From: Hemibagrus wyckioides
Lineage: Eukaryota > Chordata > Actinopteri > Siluriformes > Bagridae
Reading direction: 5' to 3'
NCBI RefSeq assembly: GCF_019097595.1
Contig: NC_080731.1
Coordinates: 16,758,071 to 16,822,070 of the forward strand
DNA: 64,000 nucleotides
The position numbers and the translations under genes were made by a program. Under the pieces are notes generated by a model. It saw nothing but the letters and a program-made list of their open reading frames with translations, ran no database searches and was not told the DNA's origin. Below are positions 36,321 through 47,778 of this stretch, piece after piece. Numbering within the stretch: the first letter of the stretch is position 1; the number at the start of each line of letters is the position of its first letter.

Positions 36321-38360
36321 ATGCTTAACAGTTTGATAACTCGAACATACCACATGTGTATCAAGATTTGAGCCCCAAACCACACAAAGAGCATGAAGGG
36401 AGCGCGTCATCAGTGCCGAACGCATCCATCTCCATGACAGCCGCTCTGCCTCTGTAATGAGCAAACTTAGGAGATCCATAGAGCTTCTAATGAATACAGA
36501 TGTGCACGTGCCACAGCTGGTGGAATGCAGAATCTGTAGTGTTTCTTATGGTTTAATTTCTTGAGAGATTTTCATCTCAGCATGGAGTCGACATGATCTC
36601 GATGTCTGTAGGTTTCATATTCTCTGTTCCGATTTATGCTCTGTATTAATCATCACCTCTCGTGATACTGATCCTTTACTACTTTTAGTCAACAACAACA
36701 ACCATTCTTGATATATTTTATATAAATATCTATGATGTCTACCCAGACATGTTTGCTTTCTTGTGTCATCCACTGAAGTGGTTGTTCCTCCTCCATTATC
36801 TTCCTGCGCTGAGGAAAGAAACGTGGAATATCAGATCAATATGGCGGTATTGAGCCGAGCGAGTGAGCCGTCAGGGGCGTTTCATTAGAAAGCTCAAGGA
36901 CAAATGAAGGGCTTCAGTGTGGAGGATTAAATAACGAGGTACAGGCATGCGGATAGAGTTATATAGCTGGAAAAAAAAAAATCACCAGCTTGTCATATTA
37001 AAATTTATTATTAAAAATATATTACATTTTTATCACTTTATATTCACAAACAATTAATATAATAATATATTTAATATTATATTAATAAAAAAATACAAAT
37101 TATTATTATTATTGTTATTATCATTATTATTAATAATAATAATTAATTAATTAATTTTTTTGTTAATTTTTTAACCAAAATTTGACCTTTTTTCCCTTGT
37201 TGAATATGTTAACAGATTTTTATTGAACATAAATTGAAAATAAACTAAAAAAATATTATTATATACGCCATATGTGCACAATTAAAAAAGGGTGACAATT
37301 AAAAAAAAACAATGTAACTATTAGTCATTCCAGCTTCATATCTCATATGGCCATTTTTATTGAGGAGGAGAAAAAATAGTAAAATACTATAAAGTATTTG
37401 AGAATTTTTGAGTGCTAATGTGTAGCAGCGTACGCCAGTGTTACGTTTTTTTTTTTCAGGAATGGGATAAACCTTTGCCTCAGACCCATTCTTATATACC
37501 TACTCTTATTTGTACTCGACAGCGTCTATGGGTTTTTCCACGTCCGGTTTGCTCACACTTTAATCCGACAATCCTGTGTACGTTTACAGCTTCCTTCAGA
37601 CATCCAGCGATCAATACAACACACACGATAAGGAGGCGCTGCTTCAGCAGCTTCACAAAGCTCCGTGTTGACGCTGGTTTATCATTAATCTGATTAAGAC
37701 TAGTTGTAAAATCAAGCATGTGCAATTCCAGGAAGTGATTAAATTACATTCATTATTTGTGCTTGCTAAAAAAACGAATGAGAAAGGCTTCTGTCTGATC
37801 CGTGACTAGCGCTTATACGTGGTTTGTATAAAAGCTGCTCTTGAGCTGTGTATTAACGCTGCTTTTAACTAAAACTAGGAACTTAACTTACTACCTCCAT
37901 ATTTCTGACCTTCAAATAGGAAAAAAAGCAAAAAAAAAAAAACAACCACCCCCTCCTACTAAATTCCTACTCAGAATGCAGAGGAGGTTTCTTTAACCCT
38001 GAGTTCAGCACGTGACGCCAACTCAACATGGCTGCTCACAGCATCAGTGAATAAAATAGCATTTCTTTTCTTTAGATTTCTTTCTTTTTTTTAACCCTTT
38101 CATTCCCTGCATCCGTTGAAACTGACATCACACATTTATTTTCTGTAAACCGATAAATATCATAATGTTCATAATTAAGCTGAGAAGGCTTCAGGAATCA
38201 CAACACAGCCATGACTCACCTATTAGACAAGAAGAGGAACAAGCAAAATTTGTACCTTTTATATACTATTTCATGTCCCATGGTTGCATCATCAATTTGC
38301 ATGGTTTATCATTTTAACACTAAATAAATGTAAATAAATTTGTAGACAACAGCACAAAAT
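36321..38360 (+). other. trpm3 intron; unique sequence, very AT-rich at 36970-37180
   Basis: The stretch around 36370-36560 is GC-balanced and repeat-free, a candidate conserved non-coding element. At 36970-37180 the DNA is almost purely A/T with ATT/AAT runs. No gene is recognised. Confidence 0.45.
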
Positions 38361-38395
<35 letters not shown>

Positions 38396-38396
38396 T
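38361..38396. repeat. (TTTA)n microsatellite
   Basis: About nine perfect TTTA units are read directly. Confidence 0.95.
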
Positions 38397-39382
38397 AGTT
38401 TAATGTCCATCTCAGTAGACATCATATAATAAGAAAAGGAATCTTATTGTTTAAGTATCACTATGACATGGTTGTGGACACATTTCATAGCTAAAATATT
38501 TTAAAATTATTTTTACATAATTTTTCTAATCTTAATTTACTTTCGGAGTTTTTAGAGTATACAGTTTAAGACAGTCTTGAACTTCTGGTAAACGGTGAAT
38601 CATCTGATTCGAACTGATGGATTCAGGAGATGATGAGACAAGATAGAATCAAGGTGTGCTTGTTCAGACAAATGCTGCATTACATACAGTGTATAGAGTT
38701 ACGATGTGTATATCTTGCTTTAGATCAATCAACCTACAGACACCAGGAGGCAACTATAAACTGCTCAGAAACATTAGATTTGCTAGATTTTGCCGGACGT
38801 CAAAAATGAGTGTCTTTGTGTCTTGTGATTTGTGTCTTTATCTAAGCTGCGGCATGAAGTAGGAAAAATTTCCACAAATTAATTACAGGCTTGTCAGAGC
38901 AACACATCATGTTTTATTCCCTGCCTTCTTAATTATTTTCTACACATTGTAGCTTTCACAGAAAAAAAACAAGTATTGTTCTGATGTTTAAACACAGCCA
39001 CAGTTTCAGACGGTTTTGGATATCAACCTGGCAGCTTTTCTGATTACATTAAGCTGATTAGATTAAACAGTCACTTCAATCTGGCATCACTGCTCTGTCG
39101 CCTCTGGCTTGCTCGTTAGCGATCTAATTCTACATCAAGTTTTCTGTAAAGCTGCTTTTTGACATGGTCGATTGCTTACTTATTTGCTTACGCAAATAAA
39201 ACTCATGTTAATCGAATTGCGTTCTCCAGAAGCGTGCGCCTACTTTTCAGTCATTCTATTTGTTTTTCCGTCGAGAAATCCTGAGCCGTCTACAGCAGTG
39301 TGGCTTGTGAATACAGATTAAACGTGAATACACTGAATTATCCTTTATTTATTTATTTTTAGATCATTTCAATTGTTTGCAG
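38397..39382 (+). other. trpm3 intron; unique sequence
   Basis: No gene or repeat is recognised. Confidence 0.4.
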
Positions 39383-39398
39383 AAAATAAATAAATGAA

Positions 39399-39469
<71 letters not shown>
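39383..39469. repeat. (AAAT)n microsatellite
   Basis: About 21 AAAT units with a single AATG interruption near the left end. Confidence 0.95.
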
Positions 39470-39471
<2 letters not shown>

Positions 39472-42159
39472 CTCTGCGTGTCCAAAATTTTCAATAGTAG
39501 CATAGGTGATCCTTCTAAATGTATATTATTATATAATGCCTCATTTATAAGGCATTAAAGTTTTAATAACTAAATGACAAATTTTATGACTTTTCAAGTC
39601 ATAAAATTTGACAATGTTTTATGCTTAGTATACATATGTTTATGTAACACCCCAGTTGTGTTTGTTTGCAGAATAGTAAAATGCCAAACATAATTTTCGA
39701 TATTTCAAAATCTTTCTTTAAGTCAAATTCTGTCACAGAATTCTGAACTAACTAAATGAATCTCAGTTTCTGTTCCTAAATTTCAGTTTAGCAAAAATAA
39801 ATCCCATTAAACTCAGATGATTATCGTAGCCTTGGGTTGTTGCTTATTATTAATGACTAAAACAGGCACACTGTTTGTGTGCAGGTCAAATGAAAAAAAA
39901 AAAAAAGAAATCTGTTAGAAATATTAGAAATCTCACTGCTATATTTTAATAACATCACAAACATCCAGGTCATCCTGACCCAAATGTCTATACACTACCT
40001 AAAAAAACCCAAAGTGTCAGTTTGAATATAAGGGTGAGTCTGATGTGTAGCTGAAGGGAATACAAGCCTTCTTTTCCCCTTATCCTTGTATTTCTCAGCA
40101 CACCAGAGCAGCAATTATTAATATTTTATATTATGTAACATTATTTTTATGTTGTAAAAATATTACACAGTTGTATAGAAACAGGTTTAGATTTGCAAAA
40201 TGATGCACAAACTGATTTGAATTCACTTTCTTATTCGTAAATATGATCATCATCAGATCTTCAGCTGTGTGGATCCAAGCTTCTGCCCACAATCCTCTTA
40301 TTTACATATCATTTGCATGTACCATAATCATCTAAATTACCTAAACCACACCCTCATCAAGAGTAACAGTAGGCTAATTAAAGCGAAAACCTTTAGCTGA
40401 TGATAATTGCCACGATTTTGTTACTGTTTTTAGTCAGTTTTAGCTGTCCTGCTATAAATTTGTTACCTGAATGTCGTCACCTGTATCGTATTAGTCCTTG
40501 CTGTTGCTTTGTAGAGCCTCAAAAACAAAGTTTGCTGTATACATTTTCATTCTGTTACTAGGTTTATGCGCATGAATTTCCTGGGAATATACCTTCCTTT
40601 TGTAGACACACACACACACACACACAGTTTAAACAGCAAGATTCAAGAGTTAGAACCATAGCAATCTGATGGTACGATCCATCACTCAGATCCACGGCAT
40701 GCCTTTTGCTGCTTTAATGATCTTATTCAGGGTCCCTCAGGCAGTCCCAAGCTCTAATCCACACCTCCCAGCTGCAGTCCGTCACTCTGCCCAACATGGC
40801 AAGTTTTATTTTTTAACACCGAATTCGACCTTCGTACCATGGAAACGCGTGCCCACTTCATCCTCAGGTATCTTACTCTTGAGCTGGATTCTCTTTCTTT
40901 CCCTCGGCTTCTCTGCACACTTTGCGTTTCTCTAACTGTCCTTATTATTTCATGCTGCTTTGGGGCACCTGAGGGATCACTTCTCCTAGCGCTCTTCAGA
41001 AAAGAGAGAATAGAAAGCACAGTGTGTTTGTGTTGCTTTCGGTGAAATATCGAGCAGGTGAAGGCTGTTTCTCGGTTCCCTGTCTGCTGGCACTTACTCT
41101 CAGAAAACAGCAATGCAGCATATGTTTGAAAAGGATGAACAGTGTGTGTGTGTGTGTGTGTATATTTGAGAGTGAGTGTAGGTGGACAGGAATGAGAAGA
41201 GATGGAAAAGATACAGCAGGGTCCGAAAGTCCGAGTGCACTCAGAACGAAACTTTATTCAGTTTGAATATATTATTTAACCCCGAGGCTGTTTCACCTGT
41301 TTGATAAAATGCTTCATGGAATTCAAATCAATCCTAATCTCTCGTTCACACACCATTAGCTCGTGTGTTGTTTGTGCTCCCATGCAGTAAATCAATTCAT
41401 TGTCACCGTAATATTGACATTTAGACGGTATCGTAGCTACAATTAATGCGAACTTTTCCTGAAAGCTGTTCCATAACCTCATTGTTTATTTAAATCTTAA
41501 GCAACTAATCTAAAGAATGGCAAGAATTCATTTTTAATGCTTAACTAACAACAATTCATTCATGAATATTAATAAGACTGATCAATATGAAGTGTTGCAC
41601 ACTTCACTTCACGCTGCCGTTTTTGACTAGCGCCATGGACTCAAAACTACATTATTTTGCACCTGAGGCAGAGAATAAATGCATGTTTTTCTGTCTAGTT
41701 ATCTTTAGAGATTCTGTTTTTGCTTTACAGAAGCTGTTATGGTTCGTTTTTAAACAAGTCGCCGAAGTATAGACTTCTTTTTGTTCCTCCAGTTGACGAG
41801 CCCTGTATTAAAGGCTGTGTTTATGACATAATGAAGGAGTGTTTAACAGACACAAAGGTAAATCCTGACATCACACACCTAAACTGCTTTAATTGTGGAA
41901 TCTACTCTGTTAGGTTGAGGGTGAATATCACGATTGAGGCGCCGCTTGTGTCCCACTGGTTATTTGTTTACATATACAGATCTCTAACATCTCACGCTTG
42001 ACACGTCTCCTGCCGTGAGTCATGCAGCAGACAATGTGTAAAATGTACAAAACACCACAACACAAAACCCTGCTAAAGAACACTTTGAAATATTTGGAAA
42101 CAGGAAGTTACATCATTAGAATGTTCTGAAGATTGTGGGAAGAAGGAACACAAGTTATA
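39470..42159 (+). other. trpm3 intron; unique sequence
   Basis: A small hairpin (CAAATTTTATGACTT and its complement, 3-base loop) lies at about 39578-39610. CA and TG runs lie at about 40608-40625 and 41141-41161. Open frames at 40669-41266 and 41587-42001 are short and unrecognised. Confidence 0.45.
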
Positions 42160-42196
<37 letters not shown>

Positions 42197-42316
42197 TCCA
42201 TACATCCATCCTTCCTTCCTTCTTCCCTTCCATCCTTCCTTCCTGCCTACTTTCTTTCTTTCATTTGTTCCTTCCTTCCTTCCTTCCTTCTTTCCTTCCT
42301 TCTTTCCTTCCTTCTC
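42160..42316. repeat. (TTTC)n/(TTCC)n polypyrimidine microsatellite
   Basis: TTTC units (about 42160-42198) are followed by ATCC/TTCC units with interruptions to 42316. The Pro/Ser/Phe and Lys/Glu frames through it are artefacts. Confidence 0.94.
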
Positions 42317-43085
42317 CTTGTGATTATGATATTGCCTGATCAAGTGATATTAACAGTTGAAGCTTACACAAATTCAGAATAATAAACTTTTTAAGTTTTT
42401 AATTACTGTAAGTAATTACTTTAAATATGAAGTAAATGATTAAAATGTCGCTAATGTCCTGTTTATTTCAACTTATTGCTTACTTATTTTTTATTTTGTT
42501 TAGTTTTGTTTTTTAAAATGAAAAAGAGAGATTATTATCTGGGATATTTCTTTATGTGCTTAAATTCTATATTTACAAATAATTTTTTTTTTTTTAAAAG
42601 GTTCATATTTAAGAGATACGAGGGCTTCCCCGAATGACAGAATCTCCCTTGAAGTCTTGTAAAAATTTCTCAGCTGGTCATTATGAGGATGATGAAGACA
42701 GTGGACTCGGACTTTTGGACATTACTGTATGTACACTCAGTCAGGAGGCGGGTTCGGGCAGATCAGAGACAGATAGAGGGAGTGGGATCAAAGCGAGGCA
42801 GAAAGAGGGAGAGAATTGGGAAAAATAAAGAGAAGGAGTGGGTGTTGGGGTGTGGGAGAGTGAAAGCAGACAGGTCTCATCCTTTTATCTGTGACCTCAA
42901 AGGCATGGAGGTGGAAAAAGGTCTCTGATGACATAAAGGGAGCGAGAGAGGAGGGGGATTTAAAACACTGCCCTGTGGAAGTGGAGCAGATCATTATGCT
43001 TTTCATGATTCTTATATAAAAAACATACAAAAGGAGAACCTCTGTTCATTTCTTTTGTCATAACCACCTTCCTTTTCTTCTTTTT
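42317..43085 (+). other. Intron or upstream DNA before the second trpm3 exon
   Basis: A small open segment at about 42634-42727 (see findings) is followed by GA-rich DNA to 42960. A TATA-like TTATATAAA at about 43012-43020 lies about 520 bp before the exon's ATG. No gene is called. Confidence 0.4.
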
Positions 43086-43539
43086 ATGCTCTCTCTCTCT
43101 CTCTCACACTCTCTCTCTCTCTCTCACTCTCCCTCCTCTTCTCCATCCCTCTTCCCTTCCTCTCACACACCGTTCATGGAAAGAGCGCTCTGCTGCTCTA
43201 CATTACAGCTGCTCTCCTGTTTCTCCTCGCTCTCGTTCACACTTCCTCCCTCCCTTTCCCCTCTTTCTCTCTCTCTCTCTTGTTCTCTCTCTCTCTCTTT
43301 CTCTGTCTTTTTCCTCTACTGGCTCTTCTCATTTCGTGTCCGTTCTCTTGGAAAAAGAAAAAACACCACGCATGCTTCCCTCCAGCTTTGGAGTCAAGAC
43401 ACTCCTCTGGGATCCATTGCTTCTCCAGGATCTGATACTCGTTCTAGATCCTGCGCTCATTACGGATCTTTCCATCTTTGGACCGAGGGAGGGTCATGCT
43501 CCCTGAGCCGAGAGGGATTATCAGGATTTGGCCGGAGCG
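43086..43539 (+). promoter_or_regulatory. trpm3: CT-rich leader or promoter region of the second trpm3 first exon
   Basis: Long CT runs (about 43089-43131 and 43256-43310) are followed by a GC-richer, CpG-containing stretch that leads into ATG 43540. The layout resembles the region before the 6577 exon. It is probably the 5' untranslated region and core promoter of an alternative transcript, with the TATA-like element near 43013 as one possible driver. Function is inferred from position and composition. Confidence 0.45.
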
Positions 43540-43656
43540 ATGTGGGGCCCTTTTCCGGATGCCGGGAACGGCCAGCTGGACGCTCCGCGCCCGCTCAACT
43601 GGACCATCAGAAAACTGTGTCATGCCGCCTTCCTGCCTTCTGTACGCCTGCTGAAG
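43540..43656 (+). CDS. trpm3: trpm3 alternative N-terminal coding exon (partial gene)
   Basis: This exon encodes 39 residues. Residues 14-39 contain [20 protein letters not shown] and RLLK, a stretch I recognise as essentially identical to the N-terminus of the longer vertebrate TRPM3 form. The exon ends CTGAAG|GTATGC, a good donor, in phase 0, as does the exon at 6577. Both can therefore join the same next exon, which in vertebrates starts AQKSW. ATG 43540 is the first in-frame ATG of the exon; residues 1-13 ([13 protein letters not shown]) are unlike mammals. A CCAG at about 43574-43577 could be an acceptor, in which case the coding part would begin at DAPRP and the ATG would be incidental. 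The product is an N-terminal cytosolic segment of a TRP cation channel. Confidence 0.93.
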
Positions 43657-44115
43657 GTATGCGCAAGCTTCAGGGAGGGAAGCAAGGCTGCTAATTGGTT
43701 GATTTATGGTTATTATCATGCTGCTAGTTTATTAACACCATTTGGTGCTCTTCGGAAAGTTGTTGCATGATACTCATAACTCCTAACTGGCAGTTTATTG
43801 GTGATGATTAAGGTTGTGGAGGTTGTAAATAACATTTCACTGCACTTCTATGATGTTTTTGTGCGTATCTTGGGCTCAGTGTCTCTCAGTGACTGTAACA
43901 AAACTTTGAGAAAAAACAGACTGGTGGAGAAGAGAGAAAGGCTTTCTCACTCATGATGCTCTAGATTTTTTTTTCTCTTCTTTCGAGCGTGCTAAAAGTA
44001 AATCAGTGTCTCTGAGGTCTGCCAGAATGCCCCCTAACGCATGGATAGGAGTGGAAACTGGGTTTCTCTCATCAGCGTGAGAAATGTCCAGGCGAAGGCA
44101 AGTGGAGAGAAGCGT

Positions 44116-44116
<1 letters not shown>
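43657..44116 (+). other. trpm3 intron after the second visible exon
   Basis: The intron starts at GT 43657-43658. No further exon of trpm3 (expected AQKSW start) was found before 64000 by eye. Confidence 0.5.

Positions 44117-44158
<42 letters not shown>
44117..44158. repeat. (ATT)n microsatellite
   Basis: About 14 perfect ATT units are read directly. Confidence 0.96.
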
Positions 44159-44159
<1 letters not shown>

Positions 44160-45589
44160 ATGAGTAGTAGTATTGGCTGCACAGTTTCCTCATAATGGAA
44201 TTGTAATCATATATCATATATGCTCAATTATAAATGTCTGTCATTTATGTTCTGTCAGCTTCGCTCACCTGCCTGAAACAATCTGTGCATTCCAACACAC
44301 ATGCCTATTTTTGTCTTTGCACACTGCAGCAGCAACACACACACAAACTTACACTACAATCATGAGAAACAAGATATTATTATTCCAGGTTCAGGATTTA
44401 GAGAATCAAATGAACTAATGGTCTTGTTTGTGTTTCTGGACCATGCGCATGGTTACTTTTCGGCTTCTGACTGGAGACGTGATTGTCATTGCCCTTGAGG
44501 GATGAGTGTGAGAAAATTGAAAATAACAGCCATGATGCAGGTCATGCGTCAGAAGGCGAGAGAAGATGATTCTGGAGATTGCATATGGAGTGGAGGGTGG
44601 TGGTGGTACAGAATACCATTTGTGTGGCTGTTAGGTGGATGAAAACCAGTGTAATAGGACAGAAAGTCATCAATGTATCAGTGTTTTATTAGTGTCTATC
44701 ATTTCAGGGTGACTGAAAATTTGTCACATCTTTCAGTTTCACCAATTTCACACTTTAGATTTATGAAATATCATAAACATTGGGTTTATGCCATTATACT
44801 ACAATACATTAATGACACCTACATGGCTAATTAGGGGAGTAACACAACACACTCCAGTCACCATTCAGATTCAGTTCCAGCTTCACGAATCTATTCAAGT
44901 CATTCAATATTTAAACCAAGTTTTTAATGAAGGAAAATGATAACTGAAAAGACAAAATGTATTACAGGTTGTATTACATGTAATACATGGCTTAAAACTA
45001 AAGACATAAGCATGAACAAACGAAGCCTCAGGTGTAGAGCTCCAAAGTCGGCTAAAATGCCCGATTTCCACACACTCATTTGAAGATTGCTGCGGTATGA
45101 GGCTGGGGGTGTTTGAAAGCTAGTGAAGAACACTGTTTTCCTTTATTGACGAATGCTGTGGTGTAACTACGTAACATATAATGAGTGTCGGCCACTGGGA
45201 TCCAGAGGTATCAGTTATTGTGCAGTTGAAAAAGTGTAATAATGTGTCCAGTGTGCTCAGTGTATTTAAACTCTATAGGTGGTATTGAATAGGACCTCCT
45301 GTGTTCAAAAAATGTGCAACTGGATTAAATGTATAATTAATAGATTCCACAATATGAATCACGCATGGTATACTATTACATAATACAATTCCAAATGTAG
45401 ACTGTTACATAAACTGTATAGTTTTAAAGTTTAGACATCCTTGTTCCAGTTGTATTTTAACTGGTGTAAATTGACATTTGAGACTTTGGAATAAGATCTG
45501 ACCTTTTTTCTTTCCGCAAAAATGTTAATGATAATATTGGGTAAAAGACAAAATATGACTGAAACCTTATTGAAGGTCAAATTTGCATG
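44159..45589 (+). other. trpm3 intron; unique sequence
   Basis: No gene or repeat is recognised, apart from a short (AC)n tract at about 44333-44346. Confidence 0.4.
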
Positions 45590-45735
45590 GCTCAGTATGA
45601 TTCATTCATTGGGTTCTAGGCAGGAATTACATCCAAGTCCACATACATCCAAGGAGGAATCTAAAAGAACCTAGAAGATACCCACAGGGATACAGAACTG
45701 GGAAAACTTCACACAGACATTAACCTGATCTCTGA
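45590..45735 (+). repeat. Decayed interspersed repeat fragment
   Basis: TTCATTCATTGGGTTCTAGG, then GGAGGAATCTAAAAGAACCT, GATACCCACAGGGATACAGA and AACTTCACACAGACATTAAC follow the wording of a common fish repeat in which a GGAGGAAACC..ACCCACACGG..CTCCACACAG text is usual. It is diverged and of unknown class, probably related to the copies at 27465 and 36110. Confidence 0.45.
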
Positions 45736-45894
45736 ATAAAAGCTTTTTATTCAAATGCCTTAATTGCTTGACTACTTGTCCAGTGAACTATTGGGTTCTG
45801 ATAGAATTTTTTTTTAAATAGAGGGTTCAAGGTTCAGAGCAGACCCAACTGTACTGTAGATCAATATTAAACAATGATTCAAAACCTTACCCTA

Positions 45895-46399
45895 AGAGGT
45901 AAAGAAGTGAGTGCAGGCAGGTTGGAATGGGTGGAGAAAGGTGTCAGGAGTTTACAAGACAAGTGGTGAGACCGGCCATGCTGTATGATTTAGAGACAAT
46001 GTCACTGAGGAAGAGACAGGAGTCAGAGCTGGAGGTAGCAGAGCTGAAGATGTTGAGGTTCTCTTTAGGAGTGACACGGGTGGACAGGATTAGGAACAAG
46101 TACATCAGAGGGACAGCTCATGTTGGACGTTTGGGGGACAAAGTTAGGGAGAGGCCAGATTAAGATGGTTTGGACATGTTCAGAGGAGGGAGAGTGAGTA
46201 TACTGGTAGGAGAATGTTGGACATGGAGCTGCCAGGCAGGAGGCAAAGAGGAAGGCCAAAGTGGAAGTATATGGATGCAACAAAAGAGGATATGAAGCTA
46301 GTGGGTGCAAGTGTTGAGGATGCAGAAGATAGGGATAGGTGGAGAGAGATGATTCTCTGTGGCCACCCCTGAAGGGAAAAGCAGAAAGAAGAAGAAGAC
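45895..46399 (+). pseudogene. RTE-type LINE ORF 3' end, frameshifted
   Basis: RTE LINEs encode an endonuclease/reverse transcriptase; this is its C-terminal tail. One frame reads RPAMLYDLETMSLRKRQESE, LEVAELKMLRFSLGVT and DRIRNKYIRGTAHVGR. After a frameshift near 46150 another frame continues with RWFGHVQRRESEYTGRRMLD, LPGRRQRGRPKWKYMDAT and MILCGHP before a stop. The pattern LEVAEMRMLR-GVT-DRIRN-IRG and RGRPK is characteristic of RTE C-termini. The insertion ends in a GAA triplet tail (about 46386-46399). An internal deletion seems present near 45955. No catalytic domain remains. Confidence 0.88.
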
Positions 46400-46404
46400 C
46401 CAAC

Positions 46405-46834
46405 CCTGTCCAAAGCACTCTTTACCCCAAAAGTGTAAATGTAATACCCCCTTCACATATATCTCCATATCACACATATAAAAATGTACTAGCTCTAACA
46501 ACTGTCCCTCTAACAACTTCTTGAGGTTAAAGATGTAGGTCCTTATACACTGTACCACTTCAGTTGTCCGATTATCAATTAGAAATGATGGAACATAGGT
46601 ATTCAGTGTGGATGGGTAATGAATTCTTATGTGATTAGCAGGTGGTAATGGGGGAAGCATTAATGTGTTTGGACTTTTAGATGACTCCTGATTGATCCCA
46701 ATGACCCAAGAACTGTTTGAGATAAACATAGCAACGTGAGTTGCATAGTAAATAAGTAGCAGTATCCCAATTATAACAGATCCACCACTTAGGATCAGAC
46801 ATAAGGCTATATGGCTGGCAAAGTGTACCCTCAC
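46405..46834 (-). other. Unidentified minus-strand open frame with a hydrophobic N-terminal segment
   Basis: An open frame begins at ATG 46834 on the minus strand and stays open past 46405 into the neighbouring RTE remnant. Near residues 9-35 it has a strongly hydrophobic stretch (ALCLILSGGSVIIGILLLIY), then a polar part including PPLPPANHIRIHYPS and FLIDNRTTEVVQ. I recognise no family. The RTE insertion supplies its last codons, so it is at best a broken gene fragment. It could equally be a chance open frame in intron. Confidence 0.2.
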
Positions 46835-47599
46835 ACCTTAAGTAGCTAATTAAACAGTAATGAAGATACAAGTGAGGAAATTAAAGTTAAAGACCTGGGT
46901 GGAAGTGACCATCAAGGCCCAGTCTAATCTAATTTACCACATCCTCCATTATTAATGAAGCATCTCTTGCAATAAATCAGATGTACTGAGGGTCTGCCTA
47001 ACAAGAGCAAATACTCAGGATGCATTGCAACGTAGCACCAAAAACTGTCTCATGTACTGTATCTGAAATTTATTGCCTTGGATCTACACATCTAGCCTGA
47101 TATCTGGATACCATGCAGACGTATCATGGGCTGGATAAGCCATGGACTTATTTCAAAGGTGGGAAGCATTTGATTGTCTACATATGAAGGCAAGATCAAA
47201 AGTGTGCCCTTCAATACCAGGTTTAGTGATCAATCTTCTGTTTTGTGTCTGTGTGTATTGTGTTCTACACCAGTATACATGAAGCTTTGTATCAGATTCC
47301 ATCATCTATGATATAAGTGACAGCGTGAGAGGTGTGTTATTGCAGTAGCATTAGCCCAAATAGCCGTGGGTTAGATAAGTCTGTCACTTCAGCAATAATT
47401 AAGACGAATGAGATACAAGCATATACCTGGATGGTGCCAGGACCCACAGGGTAAAAAAATGAAAGACATGGTGACAGGAAAAGAATATGACATCATTAGT
47501 TTAAAGTTAAGAGAATTTGAATGGTGGAAAGGAGAGTCACAGATGCAGAACATATGGAAAAGGTGGGAGAGCAAAAGGAAGAAAGAGGCCATCTAATTA
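46835..47599 (+). other. trpm3 intron; unique sequence
   Basis: Nothing is recognised. Confidence 0.4.
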
Positions 47600-47778
47600 A
47601 TTTGGTTGGGAGAATGGATGAAGGGGTAAGTGGATAGATGTATGTATGTATAGATGGATGAGTGCATGAGCATGGTTGAGTGTAGGGTTGGGGGTGTGGA
47701 TGGATGAATGGGTGGATGGATGGATGGATGGGTGGGTGGGTGGATGTTAGGGTCAATGAGTGGATGAGTATGGATGTA
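47600..47778. repeat. GGAT/GTAT tetranucleotide array, left part
   Basis: Imperfect GGAT, GGGT, GTAT and GAGT tetramers run up to the TA at 47777-47778. The array resumes at 49015 after a Tc1 insertion. Confidence 0.9.
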
